Below, piece by piece: positions 8,180-17,142 of a stretch of DNA of 32,462 nt. The stretch comes from Ruminococcus sp. (GTDB lineage Bacteria > Bacillota > Clostridia > Oscillospirales > Ruminococcaceae): the NCBI GenBank assembly GCA_029062165.1, contig JAIDQQ010000037.1, positions 1 to 32,462 on the forward strand, written 5' to 3'. The position numbers and the translations under genes are program-made. The stretch's first letter is position 1, and each line of letters opens with the position of its first letter. The notes below the pieces were generated by a model. The model ran no database searches. It worked only from the letters and a program-made list of their open reading frames with translations, and had not been told where the DNA came from.

Positions 8180-9826
8180 TTAAACCGGAAATAATATTGT
8201 AAATTCGCTTCCTTTGTCCTGTACGCTTTTCAGACTTATTTCCGCATTGTGATATATCGCACCATGTTTTACAATTGCAAGCCCTAATCCTGTTCCGCCG
8301 ACGGCTTTTGAACGTGCCTTATCTACTCTGTAAAATCTTTCAAATATACGGCTCTGATGCGGTACAGGTATACCTATTCCGGTATCACGTACAGTAATTT
8401 TTACTCCGTTATCCGTTCTGCCGATTGTCATATCAACAGTACCATTATACTTATTGTATTTTATTGCATTATCGCACAGATTATAAATCATCTCGTCAAG
8501 AATTTTCCGTACACTGATAATTTCAGCCGTTTCACCTGTCACATTGATTCTGACGTTTCTTCTGTCGGCTTCTGAACGTAGTCTTTCAGCAATTTCAATC
8601 GAAAGATTATAAATATCAACGGATTCCTTTTCATAAATAACCGTTTTTTCGTCAAGTTCGGAAATCTTCATAATATCGGAAACAAGTGCTGTAAGTCTCT
8701 GTGCCTCGTCGTAAATCGAACCGGCAAAATCGGTTACCATTTCAGCCGGAATATCTCCGTTTTTCATTATCTCGGCAAATCCGGATATTGATGTAAGCGG
8801 TGTTTTGAGTTCGTGCGAGACGTTGGAAGTAAATTCACGCCGGAGTTTTTCACGGTTCACACTTTCTGTAACGTCCAGAATAACTATTACCGCCCCGATT
8901 ACCGCATTTTCTTCAAAAACCGGATTCGCTATGAAACGATAACATTTTCCGTCCGATTCAGTTTCAGCTTCGTGCCGTTTACCGTTCAGAACACATTCAA
9001 GCATATCCCGAAAATGCTTTGTACGATTTACAGATAGTATATTTTCCGATTCTGAAATATTCAGGAATTTCATAACCGCTGAATTATGAGTTAAAATTCT
9101 CATTTCGCTGTCGATAACAAGAAAACCCTCACTCATATTTTCGGTAATCAGTCGAAATTCTTCACGCATTTGTGACGCATTTTTCAACTGTTTTTCGATA
9201 GTCTCACGCTGACGGACTATTTTTTCAAGTAACGGTGTAAGTTCTTCATAAGTCTCATTGTTTTCGGGAAATTCAAGGTCAAGTCTGTTGATTGGTTCAA
9301 CGAGTTTCGCCGATACTCTGCGACATAACCACATTGACATCAGAACACCAATCAGTATGATAACCAGAATCGGCTGTGCAAGTCCGAGTAATATGACGAC
9401 TACTGTATAATGTCTTGCCGAAACTCTCAAAATATTTCCGTCTTTCATTTTTACGGCATAATATACGATTTTTTCGGTCAGCGTATCCGAATACCGTGAA
9501 CTTGTACCGCTTCCGTTTCGGATTGCCTGTTTCACCTCGTCACGTCCGCTGTGATTTTCAAGCGTTTCCGTATCTGCAACGGTATCGGCAATTACAGTAC
9601 CGTCAGTGGAAATAAGTGTTATGCGTTCATTTTCATTATCTATATTATCAAGATATTCGATTCCGCTATACTCTATTGCACTTGAAATATACATTGTTTT
9701 GCTTTTAAGTTCGTTGATAAGCTGTGATTCAAAGTAATCATAAAGTACGCCCATAATCAGAATTATACTTGAAATCAATACAAAAAGCGTCACAAGTACC
9801 GAAGAACTGAAAATTTTCTTACCCAT
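8180..9826 (-). CDS. phoR: Phosphate-regulon sensor histidine kinase
   Basis: A 548-aa kinase from the ATG at 9826, which overlaps the end of phoB by 8 nt (ATGGGTAA); a GTG at 9835 is the alternative start. It has an N-terminal membrane helix (about 7-26), an extracellular domain, a second helix (about 140-165), a PAS-like segment (FRLITENMSEGFLVID), the phosphoacceptor helix with SHELKTPLTS, then the ATP-binding N box (NLCDNAIKYN) and G boxes (DTGIGIP, GGTGLGLAIVKH). The order is that of PhoR of Gram-positive bacteria. It senses phosphate status, probably through the Pst/PhoU complex encoded upstream, and phosphorylates the adjacent regulator. All key motifs are present. Confidence in the name comes from the pst-phoU context. 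Confidence 0.92.
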   Translation of the reverse strand: MGKKIFSSSVLVTLFVLISSIILIMGVLYDYFESQLINELKSKTMYISSAIEYSGIEYLDNIDNENERITLISTDGTVIADTVADTETLENHSGRDEVKQAIRNGSGTSSRYSDTLTEKIVYYAVKMKDGNILRVSARHYTVVVILLGLAQPILVIILIGVLMSMWLCRRVSAKLVEPINRLDLEFPENNETYEELTPLLEKIVRQRETIEKQLKNASQMREEFRLITENMSEGFLVIDSEMRILTHNSAVMKFLNISESENILSVNRTKHFRDMLECVLNGKRHEAETESDGKCYRFIANPVFEENAVIGAVIVILDVTESVNREKLRREFTSNVSHELKTPLTSISGFAEIMKNGDIPAEMVTDFAGSIYDEAQRLTALVSDIMKISELDEKTVIYEKESVDIYNLSIEIAERLRSEADRRNVRINVTGETAEIISVRKILDEMIYNLCDNAIKYNKYNGTVDMTIGRTDNGVKITVRDTGIGIPVPHQSRIFERFYRVDKARSKAVGGTGLGLAIVKHGAIYHNAEISLKSVQDKGSEFTILFPV

Positions 9827-10511
9827 GAATTTCACCGCCTGTTTTGTAGCCGATGTTTTTGACAGTCTGAATATATTTTCCGGCAGTACCGAGTTTCATA
9901 CGCAGGTTACGTATATGAACGTCCAGTGTTCTCGATTCTCCGTAATATTCGCCCCATACTCTCGAAAACAATTCCTCACGTGTAATGACTTTGCCACCGG
10001 CTTCAATCAGGGCTATCAACAGTCTGTATTCCTTATATGAAAGATAAACTTCCTGCTCACTTACTTTTACAATATGTTCTGCCGGATTAACAAACAGTTC
10101 GCCGATACGGTAGGTTATTTCTTCTTCTGAATGTTTTTTACTGCCACGTCTCATAACCGCACGCACTCTCGAAACAAGTTCCGTGATACCGAATGGCTTT
10201 GAAATATAGTCATCTGCACCCGAATCAAGACCGGTTACCGTATCTATTTCGCTGTCCTTTGCGGTCATCATAATGACGTGTATATCATCACCGGAAAGAC
10301 ATATTTTTTTCAAAATTGAAATTCCGTCTTCTTCCGGAAGCATAATGTCAAGTAAAATCAGGTCAGGTTTCTGATTTTCGTATTCGGTATAAAATTCACT
10401 CGGAGCAGGAAAACCCTTTACACAATAGCCCTCCCGTGACAGTGCATAACAGACTAATTTGCGGATATTGTCATCATCTTCAAGAACGTATATATTTTCC
10501 GTAATATTCAC
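9819..10511 (-). CDS. phoB: Phosphate-regulon response regulator (OmpR/PhoB family)
   Basis: The most likely start is the GTG at 10511 (AAAGG 5 nt upstream), giving 230 aa; an ATG at 10535 is in frame but lies before that ribosome site. The receiver domain carries the acidic pocket LEDDD and phosphoacceptor Asp55 (LILLDIMLP), with a KPFG lysine near residue 105. The C-terminal winged helix has the usual VWGEYYGESRTLDVHIRNLRMK block, ending in TVKNIGYK. It should bind the Pho-box-like repeats ahead of pstS. It is coupled to phoR by overlap and separated from phoU by about 40 nt. The Gram-positive name phoP would be equally valid. Confidence 0.92.
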   Translation of the reverse strand: MNITENIYVLEDDDNIRKLVCYALSREGYCVKGFPAPSEFYTEYENQKPDLILLDIMLPEEDGISILKKICLSGDDIHVIMMTAKDSEIDTVTGLDSGADDYISKPFGITELVSRVRAVMRRGSKKHSEEEITYRIGELFVNPAEHIVKVSEQEVYLSYKEYRLLIALIEAGGKVITREELFSRVWGEYYGESRTLDVHIRNLRMKLGTAGKYIQTVKNIGYKTGGEIHG

Positions 10512-10551
10512 CAACCTTTCAGATATATTATACACTTTCCGCAGAATAAAA

Positions 10552-11205
10552 TCAACACGGAATATTAAAACCGTGCTGTCCGGTGATGGAATATATTACC
10601 CATTCCGCAATATTTTCGGCATGGTCTCCGATACGTTCAAAATACTTCGCAATCATGAGCAGGTCTGCAAGTGATTCAGCGTCATCATTGCCGTGACGTA
10701 CCGCCTCAATGACTTCGTTCTTGACCTGAAGAAAAATTCTGTCTACTGTATCGTCCATAGCAATGACCGAATACGCAATATTTATATCTTTCTTCACGTA
10801 GGAATCAATACTGTTATTGACCATATGTACAACGGATTCCGCCATATTTGTAATATGTACTCTTGTATTCAGGTCTGATAAACGGACGTATTCTGCAATT
10901 TCTGCAATGTCTTCCGCTTGGTCTCCGATGCGTTCCATATCGGAAATCATTTTCAGTGCGGAAGTAATTATACGGAAATCACTTGCAACAGGTTGTTGAT
11001 GTATAAGAAGTTTCATACAGTGTGATTCTATGTCACGTTCTTTGCGGTCAATCTGTTTTTCGGTATCAATTGCATTTTCTTTCATTTCCTTATCATGTTC
11101 AATAAGATACTTTACCGCATAGGCTATAGCTTCTTCGCATAAAGCACCCATTCGGATAAGTTCATTATTAAGTTGTATAAGCTGTTCGTCAAAGCGATTC
11201 CTCAT
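10552..11205 (-). CDS. phoU: Phosphate signalling protein PhoU
   Basis: The start is the ATG at 11205, preceded by GGGAGG inside the end of pstB; longer in-frame readings from 11283 overlap pstB without such a site. The 217-aa all-helical product shows the two PhoU repeats, each with an E-R-I-G-D-x-A-E-x-I-A signature (MERIGDQAEDIAEIAE and FERIGDHAENIAEW). PhoU links the PstSCAB transporter to PhoR and damps the response when phosphate is plentiful. It starts one base after the pstB stop, so translation is probably coupled. Size and motifs are normal. Confidence 0.95.
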   Translation of the reverse strand: MRNRFDEQLIQLNNELIRMGALCEEAIAYAVKYLIEHDKEMKENAIDTEKQIDRKERDIESHCMKLLIHQQPVASDFRIITSALKMISDMERIGDQAEDIAEIAEYVRLSDLNTRVHITNMAESVVHMVNNSIDSYVKKDINIAYSVIAMDDTVDRIFLQVKNEVIEAVRHGNDDAESLADLLMIAKYFERIGDHAENIAEWVIYSITGQHGFNIPC

Positions 11206-11206
11206 A

Positions 11207-11962
11207 TTAACCAAACCTCCCAGTAATATAATCTTCTGTCCGCTGGTCTGACGGCATTGAAAACATTTTTTCCGTACTGTCAAATTCCACTACCTCACCC
11301 ATAAGGAAAAATGCTGTTTTATCGGCTATTCTTGTAGCCTGTTGCATATTGTGCGTGACCATTACAATAGTATACTTTTCAAGGAGTTCAACTGCTAAAT
11401 CCTCTATTTTAGATGTGGATATAGGGTCAAGGGCGGAAGTGGGTTCGTCCATAAGCAAAACTTCCGGTTCTACCGCTAAGGCACGGGCTATACAAAGTCT
11501 TTGCTGTTGTCCTCCGCTCATACCTAACGCACTTTTTTTAAGTCTGTCCTTGCATTCGTCCCATATTGCAGACTTACGCAACGAATCTTCAACAATCTCG
11601 TCAAGTTTCACTTTAGACCTTATACCGTGAATACGTGGACCATAAGCGATATTATCGTAAATACTCATAGGAAACGGATTAGGCTTCTGAAAGACCATTC
11701 CCACACGCTTACGGAGTATATTTACATCGTAGTCTTTATAGATATCCGCACCGGCGAAAGTAATTTCACCCTCTATACGACAGCCTTCTACAAGGTCATT
11801 CATTCTGTTAAGTGATTTAAGAAATGTAGACTTCCCACAGCCTGATGGTCCTATCAAAGCGGTTATTTGTTTTTCCGGTAATGCGATATTTATATTTTTA
11901 AGAGCGTGATTTACTCCGTACCATAGATTCATATTTTTTGCTTCAATGATGTTATTTTTCAT
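11207..11962 (-). CDS. pstB: Phosphate ABC transporter ATP-binding protein
   Basis: A 251-aa ABC ATPase with Walker [10 protein letters not shown] (residues 38-46), Q loop in [11 protein letters not shown], signature MSGGQQQR, Walker [12 protein letters not shown] and the switch His in MVTHNMQQ. The [12 protein letters not shown] segment is characteristic of PstB. It powers phosphate import with PstA and PstC. The start is supported by AAAGGAG 7 nt upstream, and it begins 3 nt after the pstA stop. Complete. Confidence 0.96.
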   Translation of the reverse strand: MKNNIIEAKNMNLWYGVNHALKNINIALPEKQITALIGPSGCGKSTFLKSLNRMNDLVEGCRIEGEITFAGADIYKDYDVNILRKRVGMVFQKPNPFPMSIYDNIAYGPRIHGIRSKVKLDEIVEDSLRKSAIWDECKDRLKKSALGMSGGQQQRLCIARALAVEPEVLLMDEPTSALDPISTSKIEDLAVELLEKYTIVMVTHNMQQATRIADKTAFFLMGEVVEFDSTEKMFSMPSDQRTEDYITGRFG

Positions 11963-11965
11963 GGT

Positions 11966-12826
11966 TTATGCTCCTTTCTTAAGTTTCTTTGCGGTAAATT
12001 TTGCGGATATATTGATAATAAAAGTAAGTAAAAGTAATACTGTAGAAATCGCAAAAGCAGTATCAAAATCGCCACGTTCCTTAGCGTACATATACAGCGA
12101 AACAGTCAGCGTTGACCCGGCTTTTCCGGCAGATACCGCTTCAGATATATTCAGTATTTCATTTGCCATACCGGCTGTAAAGAGCAGGGCTGCACTTTCG
12201 CCGACTATTCTTCCTACCGAAAGTATACAGCCTGTCACGATACCGTCGACGGCAGACGGAATAACTACTGTTCTTATCATGTGCCATTTGCCTGCTCCGA
12301 GTGCAAGACTTCCCTCACGGTAACTGTCGGGGACTGTCTTAAGGCTTTCCTGAGTTGTACGGATAACTGTAGGCAATGTCATTATAACCAGTGTCAACGC
12401 TCCGGCGATAAGGCTTGTACCGAGTGAAAAGAACTGTACGAATATAAGCATTCCTACAAGTCCGTATATGATTGACGGTATACCCGCAAGAGTTTCTATT
12501 GCAAGTTCAATCAGACTGACAGCTTTTTTACTTTTTGCGTATTCATTCAGATATATCGCCGAACCTACACCCAACGGAAGAACTATTAAAAGCGTCATAA
12601 GAATAATGTACAGTGTATTTAGTATATTCGGTAAAATACCTGTTGTTTCGTTCAGAAGACTTTGTTTTGAGGTCAGCAGACTTAATGATATATGCGGAAG
12701 TCCTTTAATCAGTATACAAAGGATAATCCCAAGAAATATAACGGATATAATCCCTGTTGCCGTCCATATAAGACCGTTCAGTATCGCACATCTTATTTTC
12801 CGTGATTCTGAAATTTTTTCGTTCAT
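11966..12826 (-). CDS. pstA: Phosphate ABC transporter permease PstA
   Basis: A multi-spanning permease with the inner-membrane-component loop EGSLALGAGKWHMIRTVVIP, the ATPase-docking EAA-type motif. The ATG at 12826 is favoured because AAAGGA lies about 10 nt before it; a GTG at 12835 overlaps the pstC stop (GTGA) and would add three residues but lies too close to that site. About 286 aa, normal length. It pairs with PstC to form the membrane channel for phosphate. Confidence 0.93.
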   Translation of the reverse strand: MNEKISESRKIRCAILNGLIWTATGIISVIFLGIILCILIKGLPHISLSLLTSKQSLLNETTGILPNILNTLYIILMTLLIVLPLGVGSAIYLNEYAKSKKAVSLIELAIETLAGIPSIIYGLVGMLIFVQFFSLGTSLIAGALTLVIMTLPTVIRTTQESLKTVPDSYREGSLALGAGKWHMIRTVVIPSAVDGIVTGCILSVGRIVGESAALLFTAGMANEILNISEAVSAGKAGSTLTVSLYMYAKERGDFDTAFAISTVLLLLTFIINISAKFTAKKLKKGA

Positions 12827-12831
12827 ATCGG

Positions 12832-13758
12832 TCACTTCCTTTTATTCTTTATCACTAAATTAAGTACAAGATTGATTCCGAGAATAAACACAAACAGTAC
12901 AAGAGCAACGGAAAATAATGTCTGTCTCTGAAGTCCGGAAGAATACGACATTTCACTTGCAATCGCCGTTGTAAGAAAACGTACACTCTTAAACAGTGAG
13001 GGCATATTTGCAACATTTCCCGATACCATCATGACCGCCATAGATTCACCTATTGCCCTGCCTATACCAAGTACTACAGATGCAAGTATACCGCTTTTTG
13101 CAGACGGAAGTGTTACCTTGAAAATAGTTTCAGTCTTGGTCGCTCCGAGAGCTAAAGAACCCTCTTCGTACTCTTTCGGTACTGCCCGTATAGCCGTTTC
13201 CGATACGGATATTACAGATGGCAGTATCATAAAGGCAAGTACGAGTATTGCGGAAAAAAGATTAGCACCGTCAGGAAGTCCGAATACTTCTCGGACTGTC
13301 GGTACAACTATAATCATTCCCACAAGTCCGTATACAACAGAGGGTATTCCTGACATAAGACTTACTGCACCGCTTATAAATGATGACATTCTTTTTCCTG
13401 CGATTCTTGTAAGAAATACGGAACATAATATCCCTGCCGGAACACCTATCAGAATTGCCCCTGATGTTCCGCATATCGACGACAGAATAAACGGAAGTAT
13501 TCCATAAGATGCCTCTGTAGCAGTTGAAGCCCATTCCGTACCGAAAAGAAAATCTGCCAGACCGATTTCACTTATTGCCGGAGTACCGGAAATAATAAGA
13601 AATACCGTGATAATCAGTACAAATGCCACCGCAACAAATCCGCATACAGTAAATACGGTATTCATAACCTTTTCAAGAAATCCGGAAATTTTTTTAAGTC
13701 TGCCGGTTTCTTTTGTTCGTGATATATTCAGTACATTACTTTGCAACTGGAATCGCAC
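12832..13758 (-). CDS. pstC: Phosphate ABC transporter permease PstC
   Basis: A 308-aa permease with about six membrane helices and the docking loop EEGSLALGATKTETIFKVTLP. The start is a GTG at 13758 with AAAGG 3 nt upstream, so the gene overlaps the end of pstS by 23 nt. In frame before any strong alternative start, no other ribosome site was found. It partners PstA, and the overlap suggests coupled translation from pstS. Confidence 0.93.
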   Translation of the reverse strand: MRFQLQSNVLNISRTKETGRLKKISGFLEKVMNTVFTVCGFVAVAFVLIITVFLIISGTPAISEIGLADFLFGTEWASTATEASYGILPFILSSICGTSGAILIGVPAGILCSVFLTRIAGKRMSSFISGAVSLMSGIPSVVYGLVGMIIVVPTVREVFGLPDGANLFSAILVLAFMILPSVISVSETAIRAVPKEYEEGSLALGATKTETIFKVTLPSAKSGILASVVLGIGRAIGESMAVMMVSGNVANMPSLFKSVRFLTTAIASEMSYSSGLQRQTLFSVALVLFVFILGINLVLNLVIKNKRK

Positions 13759-14554
13759 CTGCCTTTCTTATGTATTCGTCAGCGTCCGTACTCATACAGA
13801 AATCAAAGAATTTTTCCGCCTGACTGCTTAATTCAGTATCTTTTCTGGTGACAAGTACAAAATTACGCTGAATTTTATAATCTCCGTTTAAAATTGACTC
13901 CTCGGAGGGTATTACGCCTTCAACACTGATAGTCTTTACCTTGTCGCTAAGTGATGCAAGTGAAGTATAACCTATTGCATTTGGATTTGAAGAGACTGTC
14001 TGTACCACATCACCGGCAGATGTCAGTTCCTGTGTGTACTTACATTTTTCTGCCGTACCTGTAATTGATTCAAAACCGTCACGAGTACCGGAAGCAGATT
14101 CTCTACCGATACATACAATAGGTGAATCATTACCGCCTACTTCCTGCCAGTTGGTGACCTCTCCTGTATAGACCTGCGAAATCTGTTCCATAGTCAGATT
14201 ACTGTCCGGATTTTCCGGATTGACTATTACCGCAATACCGTCAACTGCTACGACGGTTTCATTAAGACCTGTTTTTTCGTAGTCTTTGAGGTTACGGCTT
14301 GACAGACCTATATCACACCGCCTCTCCTGTACCGCCTGAATACCTGCTCCCGAACCTGTAGGATTATATGTAATCTTTGTATCCGAATTTTTTTCCATAT
14401 ACGCTTCACTCAGATAACCGATTACTTTTTCCATAGAGGTTGAACCATCTGTAGATACTGTTTTACTACCGGAACTTTCGCCACAACCTGTCAGCGTTGT
14501 CATTGCAAGAGCCGTCATAAGAACCGCACTACATAAAATTTCTGCTTTTTTCAT
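13736..14554 (-). CDS. pstS: Phosphate-binding lipoprotein PstS
   Basis: A 272-aa extracellular solute-binding protein. The signal peptide ends in the lipobox LTGC, with Cys24 as the lipid anchor. PstS-type phosphate-loop motifs are visible: DGSTSMEK near the N-terminus, NPTGSGAGIQ, and GRESASGTRDGFE. It captures inorganic phosphate outside the membrane and delivers it to PstCA. It is first in the operon; AGAAAGGAG precedes the ATG, and Pho-box-like repeats lie upstream. Confidence 0.96.
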   Translation of the reverse strand: MKKAEILCSAVLMTALAMTTLTGCGESSGSKTVSTDGSTSMEKVIGYLSEAYMEKNSDTKITYNPTGSGAGIQAVQERRCDIGLSSRNLKDYEKTGLNETVVAVDGIAVIVNPENPDSNLTMEQISQVYTGEVTNWQEVGGNDSPIVCIGRESASGTRDGFESITGTAEKCKYTQELTSAGDVVQTVSSNPNAIGYTSLASLSDKVKTISVEGVIPSEESILNGDYKIQRNFVLVTRKDTELSSQAEKFFDFCMSTDADEYIRKAGAIPVAK

Positions 14555-14598
14555 TCGATAAACTCCTTTCTGAAATTTCTTTGCCTTTCAGCATATTC

Positions 14599-14654
14599 AG
14601 TATAACTCTTTTAATGTAAAATCTGAAATCATTGTCATGTAAATTGTATGTTAA
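14599..14654 (-). promoter_or_regulatory. Pho-box-like operator and promoter of the pst operon
   Basis: On the - strand, TTAACA (14649-14654), TTTACA (14638-14643) and TTTACA (14615-14620) lie at 11-bp or about 22-bp phase, matching the TT(A/C/T)ACA direct-repeat form known for Gram-positive PhoP/PhoB boxes. A TATACT -10 sits at 14599-14604, and a weak TTCAGA -35 lies 17 nt away within the repeats. A weak -35 overlapped by boxes is what an activator-dependent promoter looks like. Confidence 0.7.
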
Positions 14655-14694
14655 TAAAAAAATCCCAGCCACTTTTTTTTGCGACCGAGATTTT
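14655..14694 (-). terminator. Terminator after the EamA-type gene
   Basis: On the - strand a 14-bp stem (AAAATCTCGGTCGC with GTGGCTGGGATTTT, several G-U pairs) closes an A8 loop and is followed by seven T. It isolates the pst promoter from transcription through the EamA-type gene. Confidence 0.8.
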
Positions 14695-14701
14695 ATTTAT
14701 A

Positions 14702-15114
14702 TTATAGTACCATAATCAGAGTACCGGCGGTAATAAGAACCGCTCCGAGTACAGATTTTACGGTCAGTTTTTCACCAAGAAACAAGACAGCTAAAATCAA
14801 GGTAATAACTACACTCATTTTGTCTATCGGTACAACTTTTGAGGCTTCACCGGTCTGTAACGCCTTATAGTAGCATAACCACGATACACCCGTTGACAGT
14901 CCGGAAATAATCAGAAAAATCCAGCTTTTTTTACTTATTTCCGTGATACCGTTCTGATGCCTGTTATAAAGACCATTATCCACGCCATAGCAAGTACAAC
15001 TACTGTTCTTAGTGCAGTAGCGAGATTTGAGTTTACACCGTCAATGCCGATTTTGGCGAATATTGAAGTCAGTGAAGCAAATACTGCCGACAGGATTGCA
15101 AAAATAAACCACAT
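14702..15114 (-). pseudogene. Small EamA/DMT-family transporter, frameshifted
   Basis: The gene begins with an ATG at 15114 after AGAGGG and reads about 55 residues (MWFIFAILSAVFASLTSIFAK...). The remainder continues in the -1 frame from about 14983 to 14702 (SKKSWIFLIISGLSTGVSW, then SKVVPIDKMSVVITLILA). Together they make the usual ~138-residue four- to five-helix EamA protein of Firmicutes. A one-base loss near 14950-14985 explains the break. The substrate of this subfamily is not known. It has its own consensus promoter and terminator. Either a recent pseudogene or a sequencing error. Confidence 0.75.
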
Positions 15115-15145
15115 AATATGACCCTCTTGAATTTAAGATATACAT

Positions 15146-15174
15146 ATTATACTATGATTTAATAAATCTGTCAA
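15146..15174 (-). promoter_or_regulatory. Consensus promoter of the EamA-type gene
   Basis: On the - strand TTGACA (15169-15174) and TATAAT (15146-15151) are 17 bases apart, both perfect, overlapping the end of the PAP2 gene. The EamA-type gene is thus independently transcribed. Confidence 0.85.
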
Positions 15175-15704
15175 ATCAGTATATTGTTTTTTTCAGATGT
15201 TCGGTAAATAATACAGGCAATAAAACCGGCAATAAATCCGATAAGTATTCCGGCAAATACATCTGTCGGATAATGTACATACAGATAAAGTCTTGAAAAA
15301 GCAATCAGAAACGCTAATATCATTGAGGGTTTCCAAAGTCTGCACTTACTGAAAAGAAGCGAAAATGCACTGGCAAAGGAGCAGGCGGTATGTCCAGACG
15401 GAAATGAATAGTCTTTCGGAGCGTCTATTAAAAGACTTATATCTGTATTTACCGTAAAAGGACGCATTCGGGCTATCAACGGTTTAAGTGTTACGTTGCA
15501 TATCAGGGCATCTAATGCAATGGCGATAAGCATAGTTATTCCGTACTTCCTGTATTTCGGAAATATACACAATACCCCCGAAATACAGAGCCATATTATA
15601 CCACCATTACCAAGCATTGAAATTATCGGCATTATGAAATCACCGAAAGAAGTCCGAAGATGTTCCTGTATGAAGTCAAGTATTGCAAATTCAAAATCAA
15701 CCAT
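15171..15704 (-). CDS. PAP2-family membrane phosphatase
   Basis: The start chosen is the ATG at 15704, with GGAG about 10 nt upstream and a 1-nt TAATG overlap with the zinc-ribbon gene; an in-frame ATG at 15731 is less likely. The 177-aa protein has several membrane helices and the three PAP2 motifs: KPLIARMRP (motif 1), PSGHTA (motif 2) and SRLYLYVHYPTDV (motif 3, with catalytic His). Members dephosphorylate lipid phosphates such as undecaprenyl pyrophosphate or phosphatidic acid on the outer face of the membrane. Its position in an operon apparently controlled by a two-component system suggests an envelope role. The exact substrate cannot be told. Confidence 0.88.
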   Translation of the reverse strand: MVDFEFAILDFIQEHLRTSFGDFIMPIISMLGNGGIIWLCISGVLCIFPKYRKYGITMLIAIALDALICNVTLKPLIARMRPFTVNTDISLLIDAPKDYSFPSGHTACSFASAFSLLFSKCRLWKPSMILAFLIAFSRLYLYVHYPTDVFAGILIGFIAGFIACIIYRTSEKNNILI

Positions 15705-16330
15705 TATAAATGCTCTCCACAGTGACTGCAAAATACGTCGTGAATATTTACCTTTTCACCGCACGAACTGCATGACTTATCAAGTATATTTCCGCAATGT
15801 CTGCAATATCCGCCGTGTTTCTGACGTTTTCCGCAGTTCTGACATACTGGATAAAATCCGCTTACAATCTTAAACAGTATAACAGCTCCAATATTTCCGA
15901 CAAGTCCGAGAACTCCCCATAAAACAGGATTCATTGAATTAAATGTAGCCGTCTTGTAAAGCCATCCGGAAACCATAAGCCAGTAAGTCGACAGGCAGAT
16001 GACACCCAGTACGGCAACGCTTATTTTTGAAAATAAAGACGGTTCAGTAAAATCAGCCTTTTTAAACAGTTCAGATTTGATGTCATGTTCACCGTGATTT
16101 TTGTAGTCCTGCTCCGTACCGGTAAATGTGTACTGTTTACTGTCTTTGTGAGTATCTTTTTCTTCCTCGTATGAACGGCTGAAAGAGATTGCCTCGCTAA
16201 TCTGCGTTCTTAGTGATACAGCCGAAACTGTGCCGGTTACAAGAATAAGTGCAAGCGATACAATCACAAAAATTTTACTTGCTTTCCTGTAGTTTGTGTT
16301 GATGAGTTTTTCTTTGAGTTTGTTAAACAT
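15704..16330 (-). CDS. Membrane protein with C-terminal zinc ribbons
   Basis: A 208-aa protein with an N-terminal membrane helix (about 18-37), an extracellular segment, two further helices (about 100-160) and a cytosolic tail with two or three CxxC zinc-ribbon units (CQNCGKRQ, CRHCG, CSSCGEK, CSHCGEHL). Start supported by AAGGAGG. Such proteins are common in Firmicutes and poorly understood; the ribbons may bind protein or nucleic acid. It is coupled to the PAP2 gene by TAATG. Upstream lie a TATAAT and phased repeats that probably bind the adjacent response regulator. I do not recognise a specific named family. Confidence 0.8.
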   Translation of the reverse strand: MFNKLKEKLINTNYRKASKIFVIVSLALILVTGTVSAVSLRTQISEAISFSRSYEEEKDTHKDSKQYTFTGTEQDYKNHGEHDIKSELFKKADFTEPSLFSKISVAVLGVICLSTYWLMVSGWLYKTATFNSMNPVLWGVLGLVGNIGAVILFKIVSGFYPVCQNCGKRQKHGGYCRHCGNILDKSCSSCGEKVNIHDVFCSHCGEHL

Positions 16331-16360
16331 AAATGTTTCCTCCTTGAATTTGATATTTTT

Positions 16361-16416
16361 ATTATAAAACCTTATGTTAAACAGAATTTAATACAAAGTT
16401 AAACAAAAGATAAACA
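16361..16416 (-). promoter_or_regulatory. Promoter and phased operator repeats of the zinc-ribbon operon
   Basis: Given as + strand: GTTAAACA at 16376-16383 and 16398-16405, and GATAAACA at 16409-16416, spaced 22 and 11 bp. A - strand TATAAT -10 lies at 16361-16366. Direct repeats at one helical turn near a weak -35 are typical binding sites of OmpR/PhoB-type regulators. The same motif lies before the kinase gene. Confidence 0.6.
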
Positions 16417-16446
16417 AAAAAGTCAGGTTTTAAACCCGACTTTTAT
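16417..16446 (-). terminator. Terminator of the kinase/regulator operon
   Basis: On the - strand AAAAGTCGGGTTT pairs with AAACCTGACTTTT (one G-U) and is followed by TTTGTTTA. It lies just after the regulator's final stop. Confidence 0.75.
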
Positions 16447-16455
16447 TAAAAAATT

Positions 16456-17142
16456 TTACGCTTTAAATCTGTAACCTGCTCCCCATACGGTCTGTATATA
16501 ACGTGGTTTGGACGGATTTTTTTCAAGTTTTTCACGAAGTCGGTTAATGTGTACAGCTACTGTTGCATTATCGCCCAGTGCTTCCATACCCCATATACGT
16601 TCATAAAGTGTTTCACGGTCAAAAACCATGTCTGCATTAATCATAAGAAATTTAAGTAGTTCGTATTCCATGTTTTTCAGTTCGACTTCTTTTCCGTCGG
16701 CATATACTCTGTGTGTAGCTGTATTCAGTCTTATATCCTCTATTACTATTTCCGGAGCAGGCTTTTCTTTTTTTGAAACCCTTGCATACTATGCGATATT
16801 TGCCTTTACTCTTGCAACAAGAACACTCGGTGAAAACGGTTTTTCTATATAGTCATCCGCACCCAGTCCGAGACCTCTTATTTTGTCAATATATTCCTGT
16901 TTAGCTGTCACCATAAGTATAGGAATATCTATTTTTTCCCTCAACTTTTTGCAAACCGTAAAGCCGTCCATGCGTGGTAACATCAGGTCAAGCAGTATCA
17001 AATCATATTCATCGCTTAAACCCATATTCAGACCTTTTAAACCGTCTGTAGCAATATCGGCTTTATATCCACAGTTTTCAAGGTAATCCCTTTCAATTTC
17101 GGCAATAGCTTCATCGTCTTCGATAATCAGAATTTTATTCAT
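16456..17142 (-). pseudogene. OmpR-family response regulator with premature amber codon
   Basis: The ATG at 17142 follows GGAGG and overlaps the kinase stop by 8 nt. The receiver domain is intact: acidic pocket IEDDE, phosphoacceptor in LILLDLMLPRMDG, and Lys in EKPFSP. A TAG at 16789-16791 stops the frame at the inter-domain linker. The same frame then encodes a complete winged-helix DNA-binding domain (MEYELLKF to VWGAGYRF) down to 16456. The position is commonly Gln, so CAG to TAG is a likely cause. Without readthrough the product is a lone receiver, unable to bind DNA. Alternatively the two halves could be made separately, the second from an internal ATG at 16671, but no ribosome site is evident there. 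Confidence 0.8.
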
